A stretch of 64,000 nucleotides of DNA, taken from Corallium rubrum (taxonomy: Eukaryota > Cnidaria > Anthozoa > Scleralcyonacea > Coralliidae). The stretch lies in contig OZ036017.1 of the NCBI GenBank assembly GCA_964035015.1, positions 2,141,981 through 2,205,980 of the forward strand, given 5' to 3'. Shown one piece after another: positions 41,996 to 51,822 of the stretch. Each line of letters starts with the position of its first letter. The first letter of the stretch is position 1. Position numbers and translations under genes: made by a program. Under the pieces are notes generated by a model. It was not told the origin of the DNA and ran no database searches. It saw only the letters and a list, made by a program, of their open reading frames with translations.

Positions 41996-42356
41996 GACTT
42001 CTCAAAATCACTTAGTGTATTCCCCAAATGAATTAGTGCATTAGTAATTAGTGTATGGGTGAATAACCGATTGTGTGAAGTAATATTTCAAGTCCGAGAA
42101 CTTAAAATATTATTTCCAGTCCTTGGACTGGAAATAATATTTCAAGTCCTCTGCCCAGTACTTCCCTGGTATTTCAAGTCCCTTCACGTGGTGCAATTCA
42201 GCGCTTCTGATTGATTGATTATCTCATGAATTATTAATGAGTTTGAGAAGGTCACTTCAGTTTATTAATTGGTAAGTACTTTGATGATTAATTACCACAA
42301 ATTTGTCGTAAGTATAATTTACCACAGTTTTCAAAAGCTAATGGTATTAAATAGTA

Positions 42357-42545
42357 AGCCTCTTCGGGAGGAAATCGAGCCTCTTCGGAGGAGAACAAAT
42401 TGTATTAAGCCTCGTTGTAAGCCTCTTCGGAGGAGAACACTAGAGCTTCTTCGGAGAAAAACAATTTGTATGCCTCTTCGGAGGGAACACTAGAACCTCT
42501 CGGAGGAAAACAATTTGTAAGCATTGTTGTATAAAGCCTCTTCGT
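42357..42545. repeat. Minisatellite of CCTCTTCGGAGG hairpin units
   Basis: AAGCCTCTTCGGAGGAGAAC and variants recur about six times with spacers AAATTGTA or ACTAGAG. The core CCTC-TTCG-GAGG is a stem closed by a C-TTCG-G tetraloop, exceptionally stable if transcribed to RNA. The 74-codon plus ORF (K-P-L-R-R-R-T repeats) is a by-product. Confidence 0.8.
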
Positions 42546-43560
42546 AAGCCTTATTTGTTTATCTGGTTTATTTGTCTGTCTGTCGCCAGGATATCTCAAA
42601 AAGTATTGCACCGATTTTCATGAAAGTTCGCAGAAGGGTTGGCCATAAACCAATATGTTAGTCAAAATTTGAATGAGAAATTATTAAAAATCTGACTGCA
42701 AGATTCTCCATGTAGATGTGTTGGTCTCGTGAGCTAGCCATCAATCTGACTGACTGACAGCTCTGTCAGGCAACTGCAGTCCGACACTGTCAGTTGTGAA
42801 CAGAAGTTGTCACACGTATGACATAACTGATGTAACATCATACTGTATGTTTAATGTAGTCAGTTCTAAATAATGTTGTCACAAGTATATGATACTGATA
42901 ATCATATCTGGTGCTAAAGTCCTTTATTGGTTAAATATTTAACATTTTGTTATAGATTATAACAATATTTTTAATAATATTTAGCATAAATTAGCAGAAT
43001 TTGCAAAATGGGTTGTCTGACAAGACCCAAAAACCCAAAATTTGCATAGTACTGAGGTAAAAACGTTTCAAATTATATATTTTGGTATTATTTTTGTGTT
43101 ATTATGCCATTTTAATTCACAAATTGCCACGACCACCAAATTGACTGGTTTTCGAACCGGACAAGAATAATAACCCGCTGGCGGAGGTATATGCAGTCTC
43201 TGACTGCCCTCTAGCTACAAATGTTACATAAAGAGCTAGTTAGATATCGTAAAGCTGCGCCTATTAGTAACTTGGCCAGAATGTTGTTTAATCCTGTAGC
43301 TTTGTCTCGTTTCAAATAATTTAATAAATTGATAATTTCCTCTACAGTAGCTTTCTTAACCCTATCCAGACAGGACTTTTTTTTTACTTCTGGGACTGGG
43401 GGGGGGGCGGAAAGTGCCCGCGGTCAATATCTCCTGAACCATTTGGTGTATTCCGACGAAACTTTTACAGGTGGATGGTATGCCTTGTTCAAGTATGTGT
43501 TACACTTATGTTGTCATGGCGACAAATTATGACGTCATTATGACGTCATTAATTGCAAAC
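42546..43560. repeat. Dispersed-repeat region, two signature segments
   Basis: 42560-42660 (GTCTGTCGCCAGGATATCTC, AAAAAGTATTGCACCGATTT, GGTTGGCCATAAACCAAT) and 43185-43205 (GCTGGCGGAGGTATATGC) have the phrasing of a repeat common in marine invertebrates. 43358-43560 (CTATCCAGACAGGAC, T-run, G-run, TATCTCCTGAACCATTTGGT, two TATGACGTCATT) looks like a second. Identification is from recalled phrasing only. No gene is seen. Confidence 0.45.
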
Positions 43561-44479
43561 AACCAGAATTTTTAGAATTTCCAAAAAAAATTTTCTTATT
43601 GTTTTGTTAACATAAAAAAGGTAGTATATCAAAAAAATAGTTTCTCTTTATTAAAAAGTGCTTACTTTTATTGTAACTATTATAAAAGCAAGCATAATAA
43701 AAATTGTCGGCTGAAATTTAGTGTTGGTAGGTGTTCACGACTCCGCTGTAACTTTTTTTTGGAGTAATATTTTTTCACCAAATTTTCCACATATAAAGCC
43801 CATACATATTTAGGAAATATGAGATTCTAATGAGATTCTTTTGTTAAAGTTCCTCCAACATGGCCGCCATGACGTCAAGTGCAAACTAGGAGTGGTCTTC
43901 AGATGAGGGCAAGTCTTCATCAGAAGGAATCAGTTGACTTGCTAAATTAGGTCTAACGCCGGTAGTATATATGTTTATTTAAGAACTCCGGAATTTAATC
44001 GAGTTTAGACAACACAGCTGTATTGCCAGATGTTGGTCTAATACTTAATTTGGATAGAATAATTTTTGTCTTGCCATGAAATTGTTTATTGTTTTCCATA
44101 TTAGCTTACTATTGCCCAGATTACCCTCAATTTGTTTCTGTATCTATTGCACATGGCAGTAAATACTACGTCGGCATGCAAGTTTTTCCAATGTTAGTTA
44201 AGTAACAACAGAATATTCTTCGGGATCAATCAATTTCAGAAGGTTTTTCCAATCACATCCCGAGTGAGTCTAAGCAGTCTGTCTGGTCGACGCAGTAGAT
44301 ACATATACGCCCAAGCGTACCTATTTTTTTGTTTGGTTTAATCTTACCGTCGCCTTGCTTGCATATCATTTTCTGGTTGTGTGACATGCTTTGTCCTGGG
44401 AGTTAAAACTATTGTCGGGGTTGTGTTTGCTAGATTTGTCATTGTTTTTCGTTGTTCATTCAATTAGTATGCGTTGGGC
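43561..44479. other. Unassigned sequence before the minisatellite
   Basis: No gene. CAACATGGCCGCCATGACGTC at about 43858-43878 (also seen in variant form at 14407) is a repeat-type phrase containing a CRE-like core. Confidence 0.4.
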
Positions 44480-45450
44480 TATGTTGACCGAATGATTATA
44501 AGCCCATCCGCGGAGAATGTCGACCGAATGATGAGATACGTCCATTCGAAGTGCATGTTTACTAGGTCATGACATAAGCCAATCCCGGAAAAGAATGTTG
44601 ACCGGATGATGAGAGAAGCCCATCCAAATTAGAAACTGTTTGCCCGATAGAGAGAGGCCCATCCGAAGTACATGTTGACCGGACGATATCCGAACAGATT
44701 ATTGGCCGGATGTTGAGAGAAGCCCATCCGAAGTGCATGTTGACTGGATGAGAAAATAAGTCCTTCCGATCCGAAGAGATTCTTGACCGGATGTTGAGAG
44801 AAACCCATCCGAAGTGCATGTTGGCCAGACGATATCCGAACAGATTGTTGCCGGATGTTGAGAGTAGCCCATCCGAAGTGTATGTTGACCGGACGATATC
44901 CGACTGAAGAGAATGTTGACCGGATGTTGAGAGAACCCCATCCAAGGTGCACGTTGACTGGACGATATCCGAACAGATTGTTGACCGGATGTTGAGAGAA
45001 GCCCATCCGAAGTGCGTGTTGACCGGACGATATCCGAAGAGAATGTTGACCGGTTGTTGAGTGAAGCCCATCCGAAGTGTGTGTTGAGCGGACGATACTC
45101 GAAGAGAATGTTGACCCGATTGTCCATGCGGGAATTAAGCCCATCCGACGGCGAAGTGCATGTTGACCGAATGATGCAATAACTTCTTTTTCCGAACAAT
45201 CTGTTAACCGGATGCTGAGAACGCCCATCCGTAGTGCATGTTGACCGGATGATGAGATCAGTCCATCCGTCGTGAGTGTTGTCCCGCTGTTCGACGGCGC
45301 CTGTCCGCAGTCCGAAGAGAATGTTGACTCGCTATTGAGTAAGTCCATTTGAAGTACGTGTCTCCCGGGTGATGAAATACGTCCATCTGGGCACAATAGT
45401 GCTCTGTTGTGAATGTTGGCCGGATGTAGCGAGAAACCCATCCGCAGCAT
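44480..45450. repeat. Minisatellite of about 65 bp built from two related half-units
   Basis: Half-unit a: GTTGACCGGATGTTGAGAGA then AGCCCATCCGAAGTGCAT. Half-unit b: GTTGACCGGACGATATCCGA then AGAGAAT. They alternate for about 15 periods, diverging toward both edges. All three minus frames stay open for 150-285 codons over much of the array because the units contain no minus-strand stop, so the long ORFs are not evidence for a gene. The array ends about 50 bp before the DIRS-like coding region. Confidence 0.93.
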
Positions 45451-45545
45451 GCATATATTGACTGCATTTTTAGAAAAACCCACCAAAAATCATTCGCGTT
45501 CCGTTCGTTCCATTTCGGTTGCCGGTTAAGCCTCCGTACGCGTAA

Positions 45546-46116
45546 TTGACGTCGGCTCCTCTATTTTTGGATGTAGCCTCTACGCAACAGCTGATACAAG
45601 AGCTTCAACAAAAGGTTGACGCATTGAGGCAGTCGACGGTTTCGGTCGATTCAGATTTGGTGTCTGTTCACCAATATATAGAACAGCCTCTGGAGCTTTT
45701 CGAGCCTTCTGACGCTTTGCTTCGAGTATCGCATTTGTGGAGTGTGGCCCGCGACTCGGGGCATGCATGCCAACGCCTCTGAATACCGCGCCATTTGGGG
45801 GGAACTGGAAAAGCGCAAAGGTTCTATCTCTCCACAGATGTTTCGTGGAATCATGCTCGCGATGCTTGGTGACCCTGTTCAGGAGAAAATTGGCAAGGAG
45901 ATCACGGGGTTCTTGAAGTCCCAAGCGAAGGCAGCTGGAGTCACGCCTAGCATACCGCCTGTATCACGTGCGCCACCACCTCCTATGATTCGACAGCCAA
46001 GATACTCTCCCGCCTTCTCTCGAAGATCCCACTGCTTTGCGTGCGGTCGCCCAAGTCACTTTGCTAGGTTTTGTCCTTACGGCAAGCCTTATCCACCGCG
46101 CCAGCCACCGCAATAA
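45546..46116 (+). pseudogene. DIRS-like gag with CCHC zinc knuckle
   Basis: The first frame (45546-45780) has an N-terminal coiled-coil-like stretch (STQQLIQELQQKVDALRQST). A shift near 45740 leads to EYRAIWGELEKRKGSISPQM, then MLGDPVQEKIGKEITGFLKS. A Pro-rich linker and one knuckle CFACGRPSHFARFC (C-x2-C-x4-H-x4-C) follow before the stop at 46116. This is the usual layout of gag in DIRS elements of marine animals. Confidence 0.82.
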
Positions 46117-46439
46117 GGTGTCGATGTGCGTTACCGTTGTCTCATCTTGAACATCATCCTCGTTGTCGTGTAGCTTGACGTTACTGTGTGAATCAAAGCC
46201 ACACTAATAACACCCGTTAATTAGTATGTTTTCCATTCCAGTATGGAATTCCAATCACTACTCCCTAGTCTGTCAACTTAATTAAAAAAAATACTATACT
46301 GCATGCCCTAGACAGTTTTCAGTTTCGGAAACAAAAAGGGGGGCAATAAAATTATTAAAAAATACAAAAAATATTCACCTACCTTGTTTAGGAGGAACCG
46401 CCTTCGTTTGACGTCCGTCTTGGACGCGCTGTTGTATCC

Positions 46440-47516
46440 GTGCGTAGCTCAGCGGACGTGCAGTGGTGTGGCGTTTCTGGAGCCTCCCTTCCTCCCGTTG
46501 GCCCGGCAATCTCGCCCGATCTAGTTTTCGCGCATCTTCATCTTGCGCGGATTTCCGAACTACGCTTCCGAGATCCGAACTGGTTCGTCGCAGGCGAGAT
46601 TCATAACCACTCGGCACTGATTTTGGCAGTCCATCCTTACTTTGCATCCTCGAAAGATCTGCTATCTGGAATCATCCAATCCGGCGTGAGCGTGCACGTG
46701 GTGCAAATTTTGACACTCCGCTTCCTCCGCGCATGGTTCTTTCCAACGCGCGCAATTGCACACATTCTTGGAGTTCATTTCCGCCACTGTTCTTGAATGG
46801 CTACAGGCAGGATCGATATCGCTATGGGGAAAAGCGGATCAGTGCGACCGGCCTCATCTCGTGATGCCCTTGACAGTTGAGCCTACGAAGCCGCGCTTGT
46901 CCATGATGAGCGTTTTCTCAATTTGTGGGTGCGCGACGTTCTTATATTACTGATCTTCCTCGGTACGTGCTTCCGGGTCATTTTCAAACAGTTTTTGACG
47001 ACAAAAACGGCTATCAGCACGTCCTGTTGAGCGACGCTAGCCACACTTTTTTTGGTTTCTACTGGTTGGGTTGATATTTGTGTTTCGCGTTCTTCCATTC
47101 GTGTGGAAAATGAGTGCTTATCTGTACCACACTTTAGGATTAGCGGTCATTAGCGCCATTCGGTTTTGGGGTATCCCCATTTCCCAGCATACCGATGATC
47201 GCCACTTGGGACAATTGCTCCATTCCCCGGCCATCCAGGACTCTCGTCTCCCCAGATCAATGCCGAGGCGGCCGCTCACATTGCCTGCTATGTTCTGGTA
47301 AGTGCAGGATATTTCATAGGGCTTAAGAAGTTACAAGTAGCTCCATCCACCACCGTTAGGTTCTTGGGATTCTTGGTTAGTTCCGTCGACCAGGCTTTTC
47401 TCATCCCTGATGACAAGAGAGAGCGCTTTCTGTCTCTGTCGCGTGAAGTGTTAAGTCAGCGTTGCCAACTCAAAAGACCTTACAGCGTCTAGCAGGGGAA
47501 AATCATCTCTTTTAGT
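46440..47516 (+). pseudogene. DIRS-like reverse transcriptase, broken
   Basis: Pieces in shifting frames: IQSGVSVHV (about 46690), EWLQAGSISLWGKADQC (about 46800), HLVMPLTVEPTKPRL, then DLPRYVLPGHFQ-type sequence, DDKNGYQHVLLSDASHTFFG and GFYWLGW (about 47000-47070). The catalytic loop region reads SQHTDDRHLGQL (47182-47217), where the usual Tyr-Ile-Asp-Asp is His-Thr-Asp-Asp. The thumb region follows (VRFLGFLVSSVDQAFLIPDD, about 47360-47415). The stretch 46117-46439 between gag and RT has no recognised domain and looks like an insertion or untranslated spacer. Confidence 0.8.
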
Positions 47517-48101
47517 TTGTCTACTCCCACTTGTAAGTTATACACCAGGGAGGTTTTGGCTACCATTGGTTTTCAAAGTAAAAACAACCAACAGTTACGA
47601 CCTTGGCTCTGGGACGAGCTCTCGTACTGGAAGTTCCTTGACAATTGGCATCAGCGTCTCCCTTGGCGGTCAGAGAACCATTCTACTGTTCAGATCCACT
47701 CAGACGCCTCGAAAGGCGGATGGGAAGCAGTCATTGTCCAAAACGGTCAGACAACCGTCCTTCAGGACTATTGGGCCCACGCGACGCCGCATATAAACGT
47801 GCTCGAAGCTTTCGCTTTGGAGCAGGGTTTAACCGCGCTCGCCTCTCGCCTCCAGGGTTCCAGAGTGGACGCTATGTTAGACAGCCAGGTTGTGGCCAGG
47901 TCCTGGCAAAATCAAGGTGGCCGAAACCCGTGTTTAAATGATACCTTTAAGCGTATCGCCCGGTGTTCGCGGGAGTTCAATTTTGATCTTACTTTGGCCT
48001 ACGTCCCGTCTTCTTCCCACTCAGTGGACGCGCCTTCACGGGCACTGTCAGATTTGGATTGCATGTTATCCCCATCCGCTCTGGGACTCGTACAACAATA
48101 G
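47517..48101 (+). pseudogene. DIRS-like RNase H, ORF open over 194 codons
   Basis: One open frame with the end of the RT thumb/connection (LYTREVLATIGF, RPWLWDELSYWKFLDNWHQR). RNase H landmarks follow: IHSDASKGGWEAVI (first catalytic Asp), INVLEAFALEQGL (Glu), AMLDSQVVARSWQNQGG (Asp), and LAYVPSSSHSVDAPSR (final Asp). All four acidic positions are present. It is the best preserved domain of this element. Confidence 0.87.
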
Positions 48102-48545
48102 TACGGTCCCCATGCTTTCGACCTTTGTACGTTGGACAGTAACCATCAACACGATCACGAGGGTCTTGTGTTGCCGCATTTTACCCCATGCATGGCCCAC
48201 CTCCCGGTCGTCTGGTGTGAATATTTTTGCGCAGCAAGTTCCGGAGGATATTAAATCTTTATGGTTTTCCCCCGATGGTTTTGGTAGGGCTTGTGCTCCG
48301 TTACCTTCTCAAGGCGGCACACATCCATGTCACTGTGGTGTTTTTTTGCGTCTACTCTCGGCAATACTGGTGGCCCTTACTACAATACCGCGTGATCAGT
48401 TCGCTTCTGTTATGTGGGAAAGGCGATTCATCAGTCCTCCTGTTTCCATCTTCGGCGGGTTTTGTCCCACGTCCCTTGCAGCACGACCTCGTCGCTTTCC
48501 GTTACGTCTGGTAGTCTTGGCGTTTTCTTTCTTTCATTTTAGCGC

Positions 48546-49674
48546 TTGCGTTTTTCGTTGGTTGCTCGAGTTTGGAAGCCCGCCTCAACTTGTATTGCTT
48601 GCGGCCATCTCACCGACTTTGACGCCAATTTTTGTCAGGCATGTGCTACAACGCAGTCCGCATCCGGGCTTCCTTCACCTTCGGGTCTTTATGACTTTGA
48701 CCTTGTCGAAACCCGTCTCGCTAATTCAACTAGAAGCCCTATGAGCGTCAGAAATCCAGTTTGGCAATAAGGCGATTGTCAGCCTTTCTTACGGCGTTGA
48801 ACCCTCCACAGACACTGGCTTAATGTACGCCAGCCAATGTGGTCCGATTCTTGACTAGTTCCGACTCGAGTGGGAAAACCGTCCTTCAACGTTCATGTTC
48901 TCTCGGTGCTTGTCCTTTCCCTAAGCGAGCTGTTTTCCGTGCGCACTGTCGCGTTGGTCGGGAGAATCCAGTTTCCCTACCAGAAGTGAATCGCTATACG
49001 TTGTTTTCACGAGTGAAGAAAAGGCGGCCGCTGCGGTGCTCCCGAATCCAGCGACAACCAACCAAGATCCAATCCTTGATCCATTATTTGTTTCTCACTT
49101 ACTCGACCCGGCCAAGAGTCCCATTGAACGTTATTTACTCGTTCGCGACATCGCTTTTTTCGTTGTTGATTTCTTTACGGGCAACAGGGCCTCGGATCTT
49201 GGCAGATTACGGTCACATTCCGTCTTCCAGTTACCGTATGACAATGGCTATCTTTTGAATTTTTCTTTTGGTAAGACGCTCAGGGGCACCGGTGCCCTCA
49301 CACGGCCTTTTGTTTTGTTGTCTGCTCCATCTCTGCGTATCTGCTCCGTTTTTTGGTTCCGGTACTACTTGGAATACTGCACTTGGATGTCTATTTCTCT
49401 CCACCCCGGATATATTTTCAGCACTAGTGTCGACAAGCAATATGTGTCAGATCAACCGTTCTGGGTTCCGCCGTTCATAATCGCCTGCATTCTTATCTTG
49501 CCATGCAGTGGTTTGCATTCCAGCGAGACACCGTTTAGCTTTCGCAAGGGCGTGGCTACCACATCACCACTTTGTGGGCTGGAAAAGTGTCGAGTCCGCT
49601 CGCCACTGAGCTTGCCCCGCCACAGCAAAGAAATTGGCCGCTGTTTTTGCAACTGTGGTCGACGCCACTCGTGA
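48546..49674 (+). pseudogene. DIRS-like tyrosine recombinase with N-terminal zinc ribbon, inactivated
   Basis: A Cys-pair segment CIACGHLTDFDANFCQAC lies near 48595-48645. The SAM-like N-terminal domain is split between frames (VRFLTSSDSSGKTVLQRSCS, then CPFPKRAVFRA, VGRENPVSLPEVN). The catalytic domain in ORF 49036-49674 has the first Arg in FFTGNRASDLGRL. The H-x-x-R box reads ETPFSFRKGVATT, with Phe where the His belongs. No clear Tyr nucleophile was found before the stop. Frameshifts and the box change show loss of function. The segment 48102-48545 between RNase H and YR has no clear domain. Confidence 0.83.
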
Positions 49675-49750
49675 CCGTCTTTTCTGAGTTTAGGAGGAGT
49701 AATAAACAAATGTTTGGTGTTCTTTTAATATATGTTGTTAGGGAAAGGTG

Positions 49751-50689
49751 CGAGAAGAGTTCGTGGATTTCGTTTCCCGGAACTCTCTCTTCCTCGCGCG
49801 GTTGAATATAAATAAGCAGTCAGTATATTGATGGACGGTCACTGTTAATTTATTGTGGAACGACTTAAGAGGCTACTGCATATTTGTCTGGCCAACTCAG
49901 TAGAACGTGATCTCGAGTTTGTGTAAACAAAATATTTCGTTGTTTTTTTCATGTATATTATTTATGTTTGTTGCTGAGCGGGTCATGGAAATCTACAAAC
50001 ATTTTGTTTTATGAAGTCGCCAGCTCTACTAACTGAAATCGCTGAAGATCACGTGCACATCGTAAGCGAAGCGTAGCTGCTTGACTTCTCCTTAGAGTGT
50101 CAACCAAGCCTTTTCCAAGTGTTATTTATAACTCGATAAAGTCTTCTTTTCGGAGGCGAAAGCTTTCTGACTGAAGGATTTTGCCGGTCTTCCACTGTCT
50201 CAGTGTGATGTAGTTTGCCGCCCGGTTTTCTTGTCTTAACGACGGAAAATGGAAGGACGAATTGAAGATGGAAAGTTCGTCGATTACCGAATTTTAAAAC
50301 ACCTAAGAACTGACGAATTTCTCGTCTGCTAATATATAATTCGTCTGAATTATTGCCGAGGAAAATGCAGTTTTAAAAATGTTAAGTTCGTGAGTATCCG
50401 ATTTATTTAAAACAATATCAACGTTATAACTATCAAGTCTATCTGGGCGACTCCTCGTGGTCGTGCCCCGCAAGCATTGTGGGACATACACCACAAAAAA
50501 CATATGTCATCAGTCCTGTTCGTAGGTATCGGTCAGCCACCTTCACCATTAACAAAAGGACCATAAATTCCGCCATTTTGGAAACGGTTTTGGGGACACT
50601 TTGGCTAACTCAAAGGTAATAGGAGCACGCAGTCCAGTTATATATAGGTTAGTGATTGTATCTAATACCAGTTGTCCACGGTATAAAGT
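49751..50689. other. Unassigned sequence between DIRS element and composite locus
   Basis: About 50265-50360 has GACGAATTTCTCGTC, ATTCGTCTGAATTATT words related to the MITE at 22307-22681. Small ORFs have no domain. ACTCTCTCTTCCTCGCGCGG at 49782-49801 may be the DIRS terminus. Confidence 0.4.
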
Positions 50690-51052
50690 TTTGTGAAGTT
50701 AGGAATTTACAAATAAGGCGGTGTTCAAACTCACTAGTCTGAACCACGTGAACTCTATAATAATATATATCTGGAAGGCTGATTCCAGTCAAAAGCGAGG
50801 CAAAAATGGCGGACATGGCGAATTTTTGGACGTCAGTTTCAGCCGGCCCTACGCGGTCATCTTGGATGGCAGTCTTAGTCTTTTTTTCTCGCGGCCATAA
50901 TAATATCACTATAAAATGCATGAAATATATACCAAGACCCATAGAAATTCGAAATAAATGTTCTTAACTTGTTTCTGCTTAATTTCTATTTGTTGATGTT
51001 TGCGTCTTTCTGACTTCCGAGTCCAACTCACGGTCAATTATACTAAAAACAA

Positions 51053-51690
51053 GACGCCTGGTCAAGCGTTCACTCGGGCTACTGCAAAATCACAGTTGCT
51101 ATGCAGTGCTAAGGTCTAAAGTCTATTAAACACATTGGTCACAGACAAAAGTCAAAACACAATCCAATTCTCCGATAGAAAACACAATTTGCAATAACAA
51201 AACACGATTGCCTGTATTTATTAACGTATTTCCACACATGTACACAGCGTTCATATGTCGAGTCTCTTCAGGTATTAAATATCAACACAACTATCAACGG
51301 CGTGTGCGTTTGTAAGTGTATATAATATCAAGATACTTGCCAGCGACATTACTGACCAATAACTATGTCTGTGAACACACAGAACACATCCGAGACGAGT
51401 GATCAGACATCAGGAAAGCAACGAAAGAAACAGCGGTCAATATGTCAAGTCTCTTCGCCTTTAATTACACAGCTTCATGTTTATGAACGGCGTGTGCGAT
51501 TGTAAGTGTATATAATAATATCAAGATACTTGCCAGCGACATTACTGCCCAATAACTACGTCTGTAAACAAACAAAACACATCCGAGACGAGAAAGCTCA
51601 CCCACTTACTCAGTCGAAAAGAAAGAAAGCACTGATCAACATATGTTCAGTTAGTCACATGGCTCAGTTTCGCAAAGCTTATTGGTCAAT
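51053..51690 (+). repeat. LTR-like direct repeat, upstream copy
   Basis: AAGACGCCTGGTCAAGCGTT through CAAAGCTTATTGGTCAATAT. It matches 62337-63292 in the same orientation, apart from the MITE dimer and TA array that the downstream copy gained. Internally a segment of about 190 bp with AATATCAAGATACTTGCCAG is present twice in both copies. After 51690 this copy diverges into a SINE-like A-rich tail and a hairpin (CTCGGCTACCACAGGTAGCC), whereas the downstream copy ends in the gypsy LTR terminus. Confidence 0.85.
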
Positions 51691-51728
51691 ATCGCCAGCG
51701 GCCGCGCGGAGGACTAATAACGCGTCGC

Positions 51729-51822
51729 AAAAAAATAAAAATAAAAATAAAAATAAAAATAAAAATAAAAATAAAAATAAAAATAAAAATAAAAATAAAA
51801 ATAAAAATAAAAATAATAAAAA
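51729..51822. repeat. (AAAAAT)n microsatellite
   Basis: About 15 hexamers. Its position at the end of a repeat copy, followed by the hairpin ACTCGGCTACC-ACA-GGTAGCCCGAGT (51839-51866), resembles the tail of a SINE or a similar element. Confidence 0.95.

Larger units (their letters stand above)
45500..49750 (+). mobile_element. DIRS-like tyrosine-recombinase retrotransposon, degraded
   Basis: Order on the plus strand: gag with a zinc knuckle, RT, RNase H, zinc-ribbon-like segment, tyrosine recombinase. RT and RNase H are of the DIRS type (no integrase, no aspartic protease). Multiple frameshifts and changes in catalytic residues show the copy is dead. The characteristic inverted termini and internal complementary region could not be verified by eye; the minisatellite upstream and the GAGAAGAGTTCGTGG...CTCTTCCTCGCGCGG tail (49751-49801) are candidates for terminal sequence. 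Confidence 0.85.

Noticed and set aside
42269-42493. 74-codon ORF with KPLRRRT repeats
   Set aside because: By-product of the TTCG-tetraloop minisatellite.
43145-43165. GGTTCGAAAACC as a tRNA T-arm
   Set aside because: No acceptor, D- or anticodon arms could be fitted around it; it lies in a dispersed repeat.
44562-45486. Long minus ORFs (169, 285 and 166 codons)
   Set aside because: All three frames are open through the ~65-bp minisatellite; the period is not a multiple of three, so none keeps a constant repeat frame or has a domain.
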